Source: Adlercreutzia mucosicola DSM 19490 (GTDB lineage Bacteria; Actinomycetota; Coriobacteriia; Coriobacteriales; Eggerthellaceae). From it: a DNA stretch of 64,000 nt. Shown one piece after another: positions 23,379-32,332 of this stretch (its first letter is position 1; each line of letters opens with the position of its first letter). Made by a program: the position numbers and the translations under genes. The stretch is taken from positions 1 to 64,000 of the forward strand of contig NZ_AUGK01000013.1 in assembly GCF_000422625.1 (NCBI RefSeq), read 5' to 3'. The notes beneath the pieces are model-generated. The model did no database searches, was not told the origin of the DNA, and worked only from the letters and a program-made list of their open reading frames with translations.

Positions 23379-24452
23379 CTACACGTTGAACTTGAAGTGC
23401 ATGACGTCGCCGTCGCGGACGACGTAGTCCTTGCCTTCCTGGCGCAGCTTGCCCGCATCGCGGCAGCCCTTCTCGCCGCCCAAGGCCACATAGTCCTCGA
23501 AGCTGGCCGTCTCGGCCTTGATGAAGCCGCGCTCGAAGTCGGTGTGGATGACGCCGGCCGCCTGGGGGGCCTTCGCGCCCACGGGGATGGTCCAGGCGCG
23601 CGTCTCGGTCACGCCGCTCGTGAAGTAGCTCTGCAGACCCAAAAGCGCGTAGGCCTCGCGGATGAGGCGGGCCAGGCCGCTCTCGGCAAGCCCCAGAGCC
23701 TCCATATACTCCTTGGCCTCGGCCGGGTCCATCTCGGACAGCTCGGCGATGTCGGCCTCAACCTTTGCGGAAATGGGCACGGGCGTGCAGCCGTCGATCT
23801 CGGGCAGCTCCACATCCACGGCGCCCTCGTCCACGTTCGCGATATACAGCATCGGCTTCATGGTCAGCAAATGCAGCTCGTAGATAGCCGCCTGCTCGTC
23901 ATCGGAAAGCCCCAGGGTGCGGGCGCGATGGCCCTCGTTCAGGCCCTCGAGCACCTTGCGCGCCGTCTCCAGCTTCGCCACGCCGGCCTTATCGCGCTTG
24001 GCCTCCTTCTCCAGGCGGGGAATGGCCTTCTCCAGGGTGGCGATGTCGGCCAGGATGAGCTCGGTCTTGATGGTATCCACATCGGAGAGCGGGTCCACCT
24101 TGCCGGCCACATGGGTCACATCCGGGTCGCCGAAGAAGCGCACCACCTCGGCGATGGCATCGGTCTCCCGGATGTTCGCGAGGAACTGGTTGCCCAGGCC
24201 CTCGCCCTGGCTCGCCCCGGCCACGAGCCCGGCGATGTCTACGAACTCCACCGTCGCAGGCACGATCTTCGCCGGATGGTCGATCTCGGCCAGCGCGTCC
24301 AAGCGCTCGTCGGGCACCGGCACGATGCCGACGTTGGGCTCGATGGTAGCGAACGGGTAGTTGGCAGCCAGGCCGCCCTTGTTGGTCAGCGCCGTGAACA
24401 GCGTGGACTTGCCCACATTGGGCAGCCCCACGATACCGATTGAGAGAGCCAT
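23379..24452 (-). CDS. ychF: Ribosome-binding ATPase YchF
   Basis: The protein has 357 residues, typical for YchF/OLA1. [20 protein letters not shown] carries the P-loop, [20 protein letters not shown] is the switch I region, [20 protein letters not shown] is G3, and YIANVDEGA stands at the G4 position, as expected for an Obg-family member that prefers ATP. The TGS-like C-terminal domain ends [19 protein letters not shown] 24452 was chosen for GAAGGA 5 bases upstream over a start 30 bases earlier. Confidence 0.96.
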   Translation of the reverse strand: MALSIGIVGLPNVGKSTLFTALTNKGGLAANYPFATIEPNVGIVPVPDERLDALAEIDHPAKIVPATVEFVDIAGLVAGASQGEGLGNQFLANIRETDAIAEVVRFFGDPDVTHVAGKVDPLSDVDTIKTELILADIATLEKAIPRLEKEAKRDKAGVAKLETARKVLEGLNEGHRARTLGLSDDEQAAIYELHLLTMKPMLYIANVDEGAVDVELPEIDGCTPVPISAKVEADIAELSEMDPAEAKEYMEALGLAESGLARLIREAYALLGLQSYFTSGVTETRAWTIPVGAKAPQAAGVIHTDFERGFIKAETASFEDYVALGGEKGCRDAGKLRQEGKDYVVRDGDVMHFKFNV

Positions 24453-24507
24453 GAAAATCCTTCGATCTAACGAGTGTTTCAACAGGTGACTATCCTACCG
24501 CAAAACA

Positions 24508-24538
24508 GCGAAGAGCGCCCACAGGGGACGCCCTTCGC
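24508..24538 (-). terminator. Intrinsic terminator after the NSS transporter gene
   Basis: On the reverse strand GCGAAGGGCGTCC pairs with GGGCGCTCTTCGC (two G-T pairs) around CCTGT, followed by TGTTTTG. It lies 27 bases after the stop of the transporter and before ychF. Confidence 0.75.
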
Positions 24539-24564
24539 CATGGAATTCGAACGGGTCTGCGACG

Positions 24565-25944
24565 TTACATCGCAAAGAAACCGAACTGCGCGGCCACGTA
24601 GGCCACCAGGATGATGGTCACGAGCACCGGGGCGATGTACTTGATCATAATCGTCCAGGCACCGGCCGCGGTGAACTTGCTCGAGATGCGCACCTCGTCG
24701 ATAACCGTCTTGGGCTTCACGATCCAACCGACGAACACGCAGGTCAAAAGCGCCACAATGGGCATGAGCACCGAGTTGGAGATGAAGTCGGCAAAATCCA
24801 GCATGGACGTGCCGGCGCCCAGAGGCTCGATGAACGACAGCCCGTTGTAGCCCGCGTTAATGATGGCGCCGGCCACCACCACGAAGGCGATCACGATGCC
24901 GAGCGCGCGGCCGCGGGTGCACTTCATACCGTCCTGCACGATGGACACCAGGGTCTCCACCAGCGAGATAGCGCTGGTCAACGCGGCGAACAGCACCAGC
25001 ACGAAGAAGAGGAAGCCGATGATGGTCGCCATAGCGCCCATGTCCTCGAACACGGTGGGCAGCGTGATGAACATGAGCGAGGGACCGGCCTTCTCGGCCA
25101 CCGCGTCGCCAGAGCCCATGGCCACGAAAGCCGCGGACACGATCAGCAGGCCGGCCAAGAACGACACGCCCAAATCGAAACCGCCGACGCGCACCACCGA
25201 GGAGGTGAGGCTGTCCTTCTTGCGCATGTAGGAACCGTAGGTAATCATGATGCCCATGGCCAGCGACAAGCTGTAGAACATCTGACCGAGGGCGCTAATG
25301 ACCAGCTCGGGCGAGAACTTGCTGAAGTCAGGAGTCAGATAGTACAGCGCGCCCCCCACGGCACCGGGCATGGTCAGCGTGTAGATGGCGATGCCGATGG
25401 CCATGATGATCAGCGCGGGCATCATAACCAGGTTGGCCTTCTCGATGCCGCCCTTCACGCCCAGGCCCACGATGATGAACGCGAGTGCCATGAACAGGAG
25501 CATCCAGATATAGCTCTCCACATTGGAAGTGATAAATCCGCTGAAGAAATCACCGCCGTCGGCCAAAGCCGCAGGGCCGTTTACCACATAGGCAGCCGCG
25601 TACTTCGTCACCCAGCCGCCGATGATGCAGTAGTACGGCGTGATGATGAAGGGCACCGCCGAAGCGAGGATGCCGATGAAGGCGTACTTCTTGCCAAAGC
25701 TCTTGAACGCGCCGATGGCAGACTGACCGGTCTTGCGACCCAGCGCCGTCTCCAACAGCAACAGCGACACGCCGAAGGTGAACACCAGCACCACATAGGT
25801 CAGAAGGAAGGTGCCGCCACCGTACTTCGCCGCCAGATAGGGGAAGCGCCACATGTTCCCCAGGCCCACCGCCGATGCGGCCGCAGCCAAAATGAACGCC
25901 CACTTGCCCGACCAAGAGGCGCGCTTTTCCATATTCCCTGCCAT
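24565..25944 (-). CDS. Sodium-dependent transporter, NSS/SNF family
   Basis: The protein has 459 residues with about eleven to twelve membrane segments. The N-terminal WSGKWAFILAAAASAVGLGN followed by MWRFPYLAAKYGGGTF is the NSS signature around TM1, including the sodium and substrate site; GFDLGVSFLAGLLIVS and ALTSAISLVETLVSI correspond to TM7-TM8. Bacterial members carry tryptophan, tyrosine, leucine, alanine or related compounds with sodium; the substrate is not evident here. AAAGGA precedes the ATG at 25944. A TATAAT at 26053-26048 and a 12-bp hairpin in the leader may control it. Confidence 0.93.
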   Translation of the reverse strand: MAGNMEKRASWSGKWAFILAAAASAVGLGNMWRFPYLAAKYGGGTFLLTYVVLVFTFGVSLLLLETALGRKTGQSAIGAFKSFGKKYAFIGILASAVPFIITPYYCIIGGWVTKYAAAYVVNGPAALADGGDFFSGFITSNVESYIWMLLFMALAFIIVGLGVKGGIEKANLVMMPALIIMAIGIAIYTLTMPGAVGGALYYLTPDFSKFSPELVISALGQMFYSLSLAMGIMITYGSYMRKKDSLTSSVVRVGGFDLGVSFLAGLLIVSAAFVAMGSGDAVAEKAGPSLMFITLPTVFEDMGAMATIIGFLFFVLVLFAALTSAISLVETLVSIVQDGMKCTRGRALGIVIAFVVVAGAIINAGYNGLSFIEPLGAGTSMLDFADFISNSVLMPIVALLTCVFVGWIVKPKTVIDEVRISSKFTAAGAWTIMIKYIAPVLVTIILVAYVAAQFGFFAM

Positions 25945-26000
25945 AGGTTTCCTTTCCCATTTCCAAGGCGCTCCCCAGCGCCTCTACCCAATACCAGGAA

Positions 26001-26034
26001 CGGGCGGCTGCATCGCGTACGGTGCAGCCGCCCG
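26001..26034 (-). promoter_or_regulatory. Leader hairpin of the NSS transporter gene
   Basis: CGGGCGGCTGCA (26001-26012) and TGCAGCCGCCCG (26023-26034) form a perfect 12-bp stem with a 10-base loop. It begins about 7 bases after the likely transcription start set by TATAAT at 26053-26048. It may stabilise or attenuate the mRNA. Confidence 0.5.
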
Positions 26035-26160
26035 TCGAAACTGTGCGATTATAGCGTGAAACCGTCGAAAATCCCCCACTTTTCTGGGGAAAGGAGCAGC
26101 GGAGAACCCTGGCTGGAAGCACAGAGCGAGCCATCGCCCGCCGATCGCCGGCCCCCGCAC

Positions 26161-26277
26161 CGCAGGGACGGCCTTCAGGCCGCCCGTCAACCGCGAGCTC
26201 CCCTTCGCAGGGACCCAGCCTTCAGAGCGCCCGTCAGCCATGGGCAGCGGGCGGCCCCGAAAGCTGTCCCTGCGAAG
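26161..26277. repeat. REP-like repeats and inverted repeat
   Basis: CGCAGGGACGGCCTTCAGGC followed by CGCCCGTCA (26161-26189) is repeated imperfectly at 26207-26236. CTTCGCAGGGAC (26203-26214) has its exact complement GTCCCTGCGAAG at 26266-26277. A third copy of the motif lies at 20504. The stretch is downstream of the aldo/keto reductase and may act as its terminator. Confidence 0.55.
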
Positions 26278-26327
26278 AATCACCGGCAAGAGAAGCGACA
26301 GTCGGCAAGATCGCCGCCCGCAAGCCG

Positions 26328-27449
26328 CTACTCAAACAGCTCGGCAGCGCGCTCAAGCTCGCTTACGATGGCGATGTGCTGGGGGCACACGCTCTCGCAG
26401 GCGCCGCACTGGATGCACGCACTCGCCTTGCCGGCGCCGGTGTTCCAGTTATAGTTCTCCTGGGCGCGGTAGGCGTCGCCCATCTGGTCGTAGATGTTGA
26501 GCGACTGCATGATGGTGTTGATGTGCACCCCTTCCGGACAGCCCTTCATGCAGTAGCGGCAGTCGGTACAGGGCACGCCGGGCAGGGCCGCGAGCGCCTC
26601 GCGGGCCGCCTCGATCACCTCGTACTCCCCCGCCGCAAGCGGCACGCCGTCGCGCATGATGGCCGCGTTCTCGGCCACCATCTCCGGCGTGTTCATGCCC
26701 GAGAGCACCGCGATCACGCCCGGCAGCGAGCCGGCGAAGCGCAGGGCCCAGGAGGCGAGCGGAGCGCCGGGTTCGGCCGTGCGCAGAATGTCGGCCACCG
26801 GATCGGGCAGCTTCACGAGGGTGCCGCCCTTTACCGGCTCCATGATGACCACGGGCAGGCCGCGTTCCCGACACACCTCGTAGCACTTCCGCGACTGGAT
26901 GATGGGGCTCTCCCAGTCCACGTAGTTGACCTGCAGCTGCACGAAATCCACCTCGGGATGCGCATCAAGCACGTGTCCCAGCTCCTCGGCGTTATCGTGG
27001 ATGGAGAACCCGAAGTTGCGGATCTTGCCCTCGGCCTTCTTCTGGGCGCAGAACTCCCACAGACCGTACTCCTCGAAGGGAGGCGTGAGCGACTCGCCCA
27101 AGTTGTGCAGCAGGTAGTAGTCGAAGTAATCGACCCCGCACTCGCGCAGCGACTTGTCGAACATGGCCCGAGCGTGATCGGCGTTCTGGGCGAGCCACGC
27201 GGGCAGCTTCGTGGCGATCTGGAAGGAGTCACGGGGATAGCGTTCCACCAGCGCCTTCCTCAGCGCCCATTCCGATTTCCCATTGTGGTAGCCGCGAGCG
27301 GAATCGAAGTACGTGAAACCGGCCCCCATGAACCGGTCCACCAGCTCGCAGCATCGCTCGATGTCGATGGCCATCGGATCGTTCTCATCCGTCAGCGGCA
27401 ACCGCATGAACCCAAAGCCCAGCGGCGCCAACTTCCCTGTGTTCTCCAT
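26328..27449 (-). CDS. Aldo/keto reductase with C-terminal 2[4Fe-4S] ferredoxin domain
   Basis: The protein has 373 residues. The AKR barrel shows LGFGFMRLPL, the catalytic Asp/Tyr/Lys region FDSARGYHNGKSEWALRKAL, IATKLPAW, and the HNLGES His region. From about residue 300 two ferredoxin clusters follow, CTDCRYCMKGCP and CIQCGACESVCP, ending in HIAIVSELERAAE. Such fusions are common in anaerobes and probably use ferredoxin electrons; substrate unknown. ATG 27449 is preferred because AAGGGG sits 7 bases upstream. Confidence 0.88.
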   Translation of the reverse strand: MENTGKLAPLGFGFMRLPLTDENDPMAIDIERCCELVDRFMGAGFTYFDSARGYHNGKSEWALRKALVERYPRDSFQIATKLPAWLAQNADHARAMFDKSLRECGVDYFDYYLLHNLGESLTPPFEEYGLWEFCAQKKAEGKIRNFGFSIHDNAEELGHVLDAHPEVDFVQLQVNYVDWESPIIQSRKCYEVCRERGLPVVIMEPVKGGTLVKLPDPVADILRTAEPGAPLASWALRFAGSLPGVIAVLSGMNTPEMVAENAAIMRDGVPLAAGEYEVIEAAREALAALPGVPCTDCRYCMKGCPEGVHINTIMQSLNIYDQMGDAYRAQENYNWNTGAGKASACIQCGACESVCPQHIAIVSELERAAELFE

Positions 27450-27508
27450 GGCAATCCCCTTCTTTGTGCATTCGCGCAAATTATCAGCGGCACCATCATA
27501 TCACGGGG

Positions 27509-28330
27509 CTAGTACGTCACTTCCCAGAACACGAGACCGCGGGCCGGGGCGTTCTCGCCGGCGGCCTGGCGGTCGCGGGCCGCCAGCACCTCGGCCACCC
27601 AGCCGGGGGTGCGCTGGCCGCGGCCCACCATGGCGAGCGTGCCCACGATAGTGCGTACCATGGAGTGCAAAAAGGCATTGCCCCGCACGGTGATCACCTG
27701 GTGCGGCTCGCCCATGATCGTCTCGGACGCCAGGGAAATCTCACTCACGTGACGGCAGGTGGGCTTGCCCACAGCCGAAGCGGCCATGCAGAAGCTCTTG
27801 AAGTCGTGCTCGCCAATGAGGTGCGCGGCACCCTCCTCCATAGCGGCCACGTCCAGGGACGGCCCCACGAACCAGGCGGTGCGGTCGGTGAACACCGGCG
27901 GCACCTCGCCCGTGGCGAGAAAGTAGCGGTACTCGCGCTCCACCGCGTCGAAACGCGCCGAGAAGCCCCGCGGCCGCTCGTCCACCGAACGCACCACGAT
28001 GCCGTCGTTCGTGAGCGCGTTCAGCGAGCGCCGCAGAGCGAACAGGGTGCGATCGCGCAGCTCAGCCGCGTCTACGTCGAAGGACACTACCTGGCCGCGA
28101 GCGTGCACCCCGGCATCGGTGCGCCCCGCGCACACCACGTCCACCGGCCGGCGGAACAGCAGCTCTAAGGCGTGTTCCAGCTCGCCCTGCACCGTCGCCT
28201 GCCCCGGCTGCTTGGCGAACCCCGCGAACGGAGCCCCGTCATAGGCCACCGTGCACGACAACGTGCGCTCGTAGGCACACTCTGCCGCGCGCTCTTCCAA
28301 TGAGGGTCGGGAAATCTGTTCGCTCGCCAT
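27509..28330 (-). CDS. truA: tRNA pseudouridine(38-40) synthase
   Basis: The protein has 273 residues. CTVAYDGAPFAGFAKQPGQA, then VCAGRTDAGVHARGQVVSF (with the catalytic Asp in GRTDAGVHA), SFCMAASAVG and VRGNAFLHSMVRTIVGTLA are the TruA motifs. It converts uridines 38-40 of the tRNA anticodon arm. ATG 28330 is chosen for AAAGGA 5 bases upstream. It stands downstream of the envelope cluster (109-base gap). Confidence 0.96.
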   Translation of the reverse strand: MASEQISRPSLEERAAECAYERTLSCTVAYDGAPFAGFAKQPGQATVQGELEHALELLFRRPVDVVCAGRTDAGVHARGQVVSFDVDAAELRDRTLFALRRSLNALTNDGIVVRSVDERPRGFSARFDAVEREYRYFLATGEVPPVFTDRTAWFVGPSLDVAAMEEGAAHLIGEHDFKSFCMAASAVGKPTCRHVSEISLASETIMGEPHQVITVRGNAFLHSMVRTIVGTLAMVGRGQRTPGWVAEVLAARDRQAAGENAPARGLVFWEVTY

Positions 28331-28439
28331 CGCTTTCCTTTCGGTGGAACAACTAGGTTTCAGCATAACCCATCAGATGCCGCCCTCGACCGATCGCCAC
28401 AGCAAGCATAAACCCTTTGCCCACTCCGATCCACAGCAT

Positions 28440-30848
28440 CTACGACGCCACCGTCATACTGCCCAGGATCCTCGACACCATCTGACGATCTTCGAACGTC
28501 GTCGCAGAACCCGATGCGCTGAAGTCCACCGTCTGCCCGGCGCAGCGGAACGGCATGTTGAATCCGCCCTGCTTATAGCTCAACGGATGCTCGCCCACAA
28601 ACGAAGAAGGGAGCAATACGAGAGTTGACGCTATGTCGCCCTCCTCATCCTTGAAAACCAGCTCGGCCACCATGTAAGGACCTCCATCTGTTGTGCCCTG
28701 GGATCCAACGGCGCTAGGGTCGAACGAGGCATCGCGAATCTTGACTACCGTAGCCTGCTCATCGGCCAGCAACAGCTCGTCCTCAAAGTAGTAGAGGCAC
28801 ACGCTAGCATCAACCGGACCTCCGCTCGCCCACGCTATTTCACTGCAACAGCCCAGAGGACTTGGCTCATCGGCGCCGTATACCGACGAGTTGCTCTTCC
28901 ATTCAGCGGGATACTCAAACGTCAACCGTGGCGCTCCATCGCGGCGCCCCGTGGTGAACGTCTTCAACTCGGTTGCGGCAACCGCTCTGGCACCTTCCAC
29001 GACATCAGCCAGCTGTGCCTCCGGCGACAGATACCATCCGCCGTCCACCTCCATCGCGCTTATCTTGTCGATAGTTTGAGTCTGTTCCTGCCCCGCCGTC
29101 TCCGCCGTCGTGGGCTTCGCTGTTATCTGGACGTCAATCTCCTTCATTGCCGTAGCCGTTCCGCTGAAACCATACTCGTGCAGTTCTTCATTCAACGATG
29201 CCAGGTCTTCTTCGCTGCAATCATCTCCGGGATAGGCGTCGAAAAGAAGGGTGAACCCTTCGAGTGCCGCCGCGTCCTCGGACGAAACACCATCCTCGAC
29301 GGAAAGCCCCGACAAAAGCGCGCCTAACGCCTCTATGCTTTCCACCTCTGCTGCGTCCATCATGATATCCAACGCTTCAGGGGGAAACAGTTCGAGCGAA
29401 GCCGTCCGCGTGGCCACGAGCGCAGAAGGAACGCCATAGCCCTCCCACATCTGCTGGTAGATACCGCCGACGGCCTCAGACAACTCCTCGCACGTAGCGT
29501 AGCGCGGAGCCGCCGCGAAAGTTCCACCGCGAAAGCTTCGGTGATCGTCGATGATCGTTATCGTATCTCCGCTATCGATCAGCGTCATCTCAAGCCCCGC
29601 CTCCATATGAGTGCCGTCGAACAGGTTCGCCACAGAATCGTTCTCGGCTACAAGGCTTAGCTTAAGGGGGAGGTATACCTTGAAATCATAATCGCCGCCA
29701 TACTTACCCGACAGCCCTGGCAGCTCGATAGCTCCACCAGCCTCCTCATCCGGGGAAAGCCGCTGAAGGCTCGCGCCCATCTCTGCCGCAATCCCTGCCG
29801 ATCCCTCAATGCCGGCACAATCGTACAACAGAAACTTGAGAGAAGCGTCCACCTCTCCCCCAATGCTGGCGCCGAAGCTATCGTCCAATGGGTTGAATTG
29901 GAGGCGAGGCATCGCGGAGCGATCCTCGTTCACAGGCGAAAAGCCCTCATCTGTCGAGTACTCGAACCCGATGCTTTTTTCTAACTTGGCAGACATCTCC
30001 ATAGCCCACCCGTCCGACTCATCTTCATCCAATGATACAGCCGCTTCACCTTCCAAACCCGACTGAGTCTCGACGCTCAAGCCAAAACCGGTCAAAGACC
30101 CATCAAACGACGCTTCAACCGAAATGGAAGGGACGATAACAACGGGAACGGGGCCTATTGAGAAGACTATCGGCCGCATGATTCTCTCGAAAAGCCGTAC
30201 CTTTTCAAGAGAGGCATCCGTCAGGGCTGCCTCCAAACCGACGGTGTCCACAAGACGAAAAGTGATCTTCCCCCAATTAATTTGCACCGAGATATCGAGC
30301 TTCTGGCTGCCCTTAACCTCCAGAGGACCCATTTGCTGGCTGAACAGCAGATTTTCATCCTCATCGGCAAACGCTTGCTCGATCAGCCGCATCTCCTGGC
30401 GACCGCTTTTCTGCTGCACCACATAGTTACCCTCGTCGTCGACCACAATGGTGACAGTCACGTCACACTCAGCGATGGCATCGGTGAGTGCCGCTTGCTC
30501 GGTGACGATGCGGTAACCGCCCTCCACGGGCTCGTAGGAAACGGCCTTGCGCAAAAGCCCGTAGGGCGTAGTCTCGGTCACACCGGCGGCCAGGACGGAA
30601 TCGGCCGACAACCCGTCGAGGGACGAGACGGTCACGGAGTCGGCATCGCTGGCCAAAATGGTGAAGGGCGACGATCCCTCCTCGTAAATGACCACGTTAT
30701 CTTTCAGAACCACGCCGTCATCGCCACCGTTCTTCCACAGAAGCACCGCTGCGGTCACCATGAGAACAGCCGCCAGTATCGTTACGACGAGCAGCGCGAT
30801 GATGAGTCGACGTCTCGAATCGAAAGCGGAATGAGAGGGGTTCGCCAT
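28440..30848 (-). CDS. Large single-pass exported protein of unknown function, last gene of the zinc-ribbon envelope cluster
   Basis: The protein has 802 residues. A short positive N-terminus (SRRR) and one strong hydrophobic segment, LIIALLVVTILAAVLMVTAA (about residues 15-37), predict N-in/C-out anchoring. The external ~760 residues have no motif I know. They are beta-rich and acidic, with stretches such as FSIGPVPVVIVPSISVEASF, repeated small-residue patterns (GGEVDASLKFLL; GSAGIAAEMGASL) and a C-terminal portion ending FRCAGQTVDFSASGSATTFE. A few paired cysteines (CCSEIAW; FRCAG) could form disulfides. AAGGAGG is 6 bases before the ATG, and the amidase gene stops 33 bases upstream. Function unknown; a substrate-binding or peptidoglycan-associated role is only suggested by neighbours. 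Confidence 0.75.
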   Translation of the reverse strand: MANPSHSAFDSRRRLIIALLVVTILAAVLMVTAAVLLWKNGGDDGVVLKDNVVIYEEGSSPFTILASDADSVTVSSLDGLSADSVLAAGVTETTPYGLLRKAVSYEPVEGGYRIVTEQAALTDAIAECDVTVTIVVDDEGNYVVQQKSGRQEMRLIEQAFADEDENLLFSQQMGPLEVKGSQKLDISVQINWGKITFRLVDTVGLEAALTDASLEKVRLFERIMRPIVFSIGPVPVVIVPSISVEASFDGSLTGFGLSVETQSGLEGEAAVSLDEDESDGWAMEMSAKLEKSIGFEYSTDEGFSPVNEDRSAMPRLQFNPLDDSFGASIGGEVDASLKFLLYDCAGIEGSAGIAAEMGASLQRLSPDEEAGGAIELPGLSGKYGGDYDFKVYLPLKLSLVAENDSVANLFDGTHMEAGLEMTLIDSGDTITIIDDHRSFRGGTFAAAPRYATCEELSEAVGGIYQQMWEGYGVPSALVATRTASLELFPPEALDIMMDAAEVESIEALGALLSGLSVEDGVSSEDAAALEGFTLLFDAYPGDDCSEEDLASLNEELHEYGFSGTATAMKEIDVQITAKPTTAETAGQEQTQTIDKISAMEVDGGWYLSPEAQLADVVEGARAVAATELKTFTTGRRDGAPRLTFEYPAEWKSNSSVYGADEPSPLGCCSEIAWASGGPVDASVCLYYFEDELLLADEQATVVKIRDASFDPSAVGSQGTTDGGPYMVAELVFKDEEGDIASTLVLLPSSFVGEHPLSYKQGGFNMPFRCAGQTVDFSASGSATTFEDRQMVSRILGSMTVAS

Positions 30849-30881
30849 GTTCTCCTCCTTGGAACGGGACGCTGCCGCAGT

Positions 30882-31751
30882 CTAACGGTGCGTGCGCCGC
30901 TCCTGGTAGCTTGCCAGATAGCCGGCGAATTCCGGCGACGTGTCGGAATTGCCCGTGCGCCAGGCCTTGTGATCGATGATTTGGCTCTCAAATCCATAGT
31001 AGGCATCGATATAGGCGATGAGCCCGTCGAGGGCCTCAAGCTGCGCCTCGGGATAATCTCCCGAGCCACTCACATGGACCATCTCGATGCCGACAGAATA
31101 GGAATTCATCCCGTAATCGGCCGCCCAATCGCCTATGGGCTGCGTACCGCGCATGTCATCGCGGGACTCGTCCTCCACACCGTACAGCGCGTTATGACCA
31201 GTGTCCCCATATCCCGCGTGGTGCACGATGGCATCCAGCGGTGCGCATTGCACGATGCTGCCGTCTTTGTTCACTACAAAATGAGCGGCCACGTAGTTCC
31301 CGTTGGAATCCCACCAATCGATAACCGAACTGGCATCGGAGTCCCCCTCGGTATCGTGCAGCACAATGTACTTCTGGTGCTCGGAGCCCTTCTCGCCGTG
31401 CACGAAGTTCGATCGGTAATCTTCGCTTAAGGCAAGTTGAGCGCGCAACGCATCGGCATCGGGAGCCGCAGGCTCGGCTTTCGGCTCTTCCGTCGAGGAC
31501 TCCGACTCCCCAGCCCCGGAGAAGTCGGGGGAGCTGTCGTCTGCAGGCGAGGCTTCCTCTTGCGGTCGATCGAAAATCTGCACGTCGCGAGGCTCTTCCA
31601 CCTCAATGGGGATCATCGGCGGCTCCTCAGCTTCCCGCGTGCAGCCCGTTACAGCACAGACTGCCATCAGGCCAAAAGCCGCCATCCAAGCCAGCAAGCC
31701 CGTCATTCGCAGCCGGTTTCGATCTTCCACCCTCGTCACTATCCTCTCCAT
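30882..31751 (-). CDS. Lipoprotein N-acetylmuramoyl-L-alanine amidase (Amidase_2 type)
   Basis: The protein has 289 residues. A signal segment LLAWMAAFGLMAVCA ends in VTGC, a lipobox, at about residues 34-37; an acidic Ser/Pro-rich linker (to ~95) follows. The catalytic domain reads KYIVLHDTEGDSDASSVIDW (first zinc His), AAHFVVNKDGSIVQ, AIVHHAGYGDTGHNAL (second His), SYSVGIEMVHVSGSGDYPE and IIDHKAWRTGNSD. This is the T7-lysozyme/PGRP-like amidase fold that cuts the bond between muramic acid and the stem peptide. It should act on the outer face of the membrane. Start at 31751 keeps a long N-region; ATG 31706 is possible. Confidence 0.85.
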   Translation of the reverse strand: MERIVTRVEDRNRLRMTGLLAWMAAFGLMAVCAVTGCTREAEEPPMIPIEVEEPRDVQIFDRPQEEASPADDSSPDFSGAGESESSTEEPKAEPAAPDADALRAQLALSEDYRSNFVHGEKGSEHQKYIVLHDTEGDSDASSVIDWWDSNGNYVAAHFVVNKDGSIVQCAPLDAIVHHAGYGDTGHNALYGVEDESRDDMRGTQPIGDWAADYGMNSYSVGIEMVHVSGSGDYPEAQLEALDGLIAYIDAYYGFESQIIDHKAWRTGNSDTSPEFAGYLASYQERRTHR

Positions 31752-31839
31752 CGAACAACACCCTCACGCAGGATCCCTCAACTAACAAAGAAGGAAAGAG
31801 GCGTGGCGCCCCTTTCCTCCCGGTCATTCTTGGAAACTG

Positions 31840-32250
31840 CTAGCCCATAAGGCTTGCGGCGCCAACGCTTACCGCAGAGCAAGCAGAGACCACGGCCAGA
31901 AGCAGGATCAGGTCGATAAAGGACAGGACCGTACCCGCAATGGCCAAGCCTCGGGGCACCCTGAAAATACCGACCACGGAGAGGATGGCACCCAGCAACC
32001 ACACGATCCACCCCAGCGCGGGTACCCAAGAAGTGAACACGCCGATCAGCGCAAGCACGAAGCCCGCAGTGCCGAGGCCGTTCTTCTGAACCACACCCTG
32101 CATCTGGACGTTGACCACCTGAGTCGTTCCCGGAGCCGATACGGCCGGAGCAGCATCTCGCTCGATAATCGCCGCCCCTGCGCTATTTCCACACGAGGCG
32201 CAAAACTGAGCTCCATCCGGGTTTTCCGTCCCGCATTTCGGGCAAAACAT
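31840..32250 (-). CDS. Zinc-ribbon membrane protein, DUF4190-like
   Basis: The protein has 136 residues. MFCPKCGTENPDGAQFCASC is a complete N-terminal zinc ribbon (two CxxC pairs). After a short linker come three hydrophobic segments from about residue 60: AGFVLALIGVFTSWVPALG, IVWLLGAILSVVGIF and IDLILLLAVVSACSAVSVG, as in DUF4190 proteins. AAGGAGAAGGAAG precedes the ATG at 32250. Its N-terminal ribbon resembles those of the next two upstream genes, so the set probably arose by duplication. Confidence 0.75.
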   Translation of the reverse strand: MFCPKCGTENPDGAQFCASCGNSAGAAIIERDAAPAVSAPGTTQVVNVQMQGVVQKNGLGTAGFVLALIGVFTSWVPALGWIVWLLGAILSVVGIFRVPRGLAIAGTVLSFIDLILLLAVVSACSAVSVGAASLMG

Positions 32251-32332
32251 CTTCCTTCTCCTTTCAAAAACACTTACAACGCTTTTGTAACCAACGAGCA
32301 CCCTCCCCTGCCCGCGATCACTCTCCAAATCT

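Larger units (their letters stand above)
25945..26327. other. Intergenic stretch between the NSS transporter and the aldo/keto reductase
   Basis: No gene is supported. From left to right it holds a leader hairpin (26001-26034), a reverse-strand -10 TATAAT (26053-26048) and REP-like repeats (26161-26277). Confidence 0.6.
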
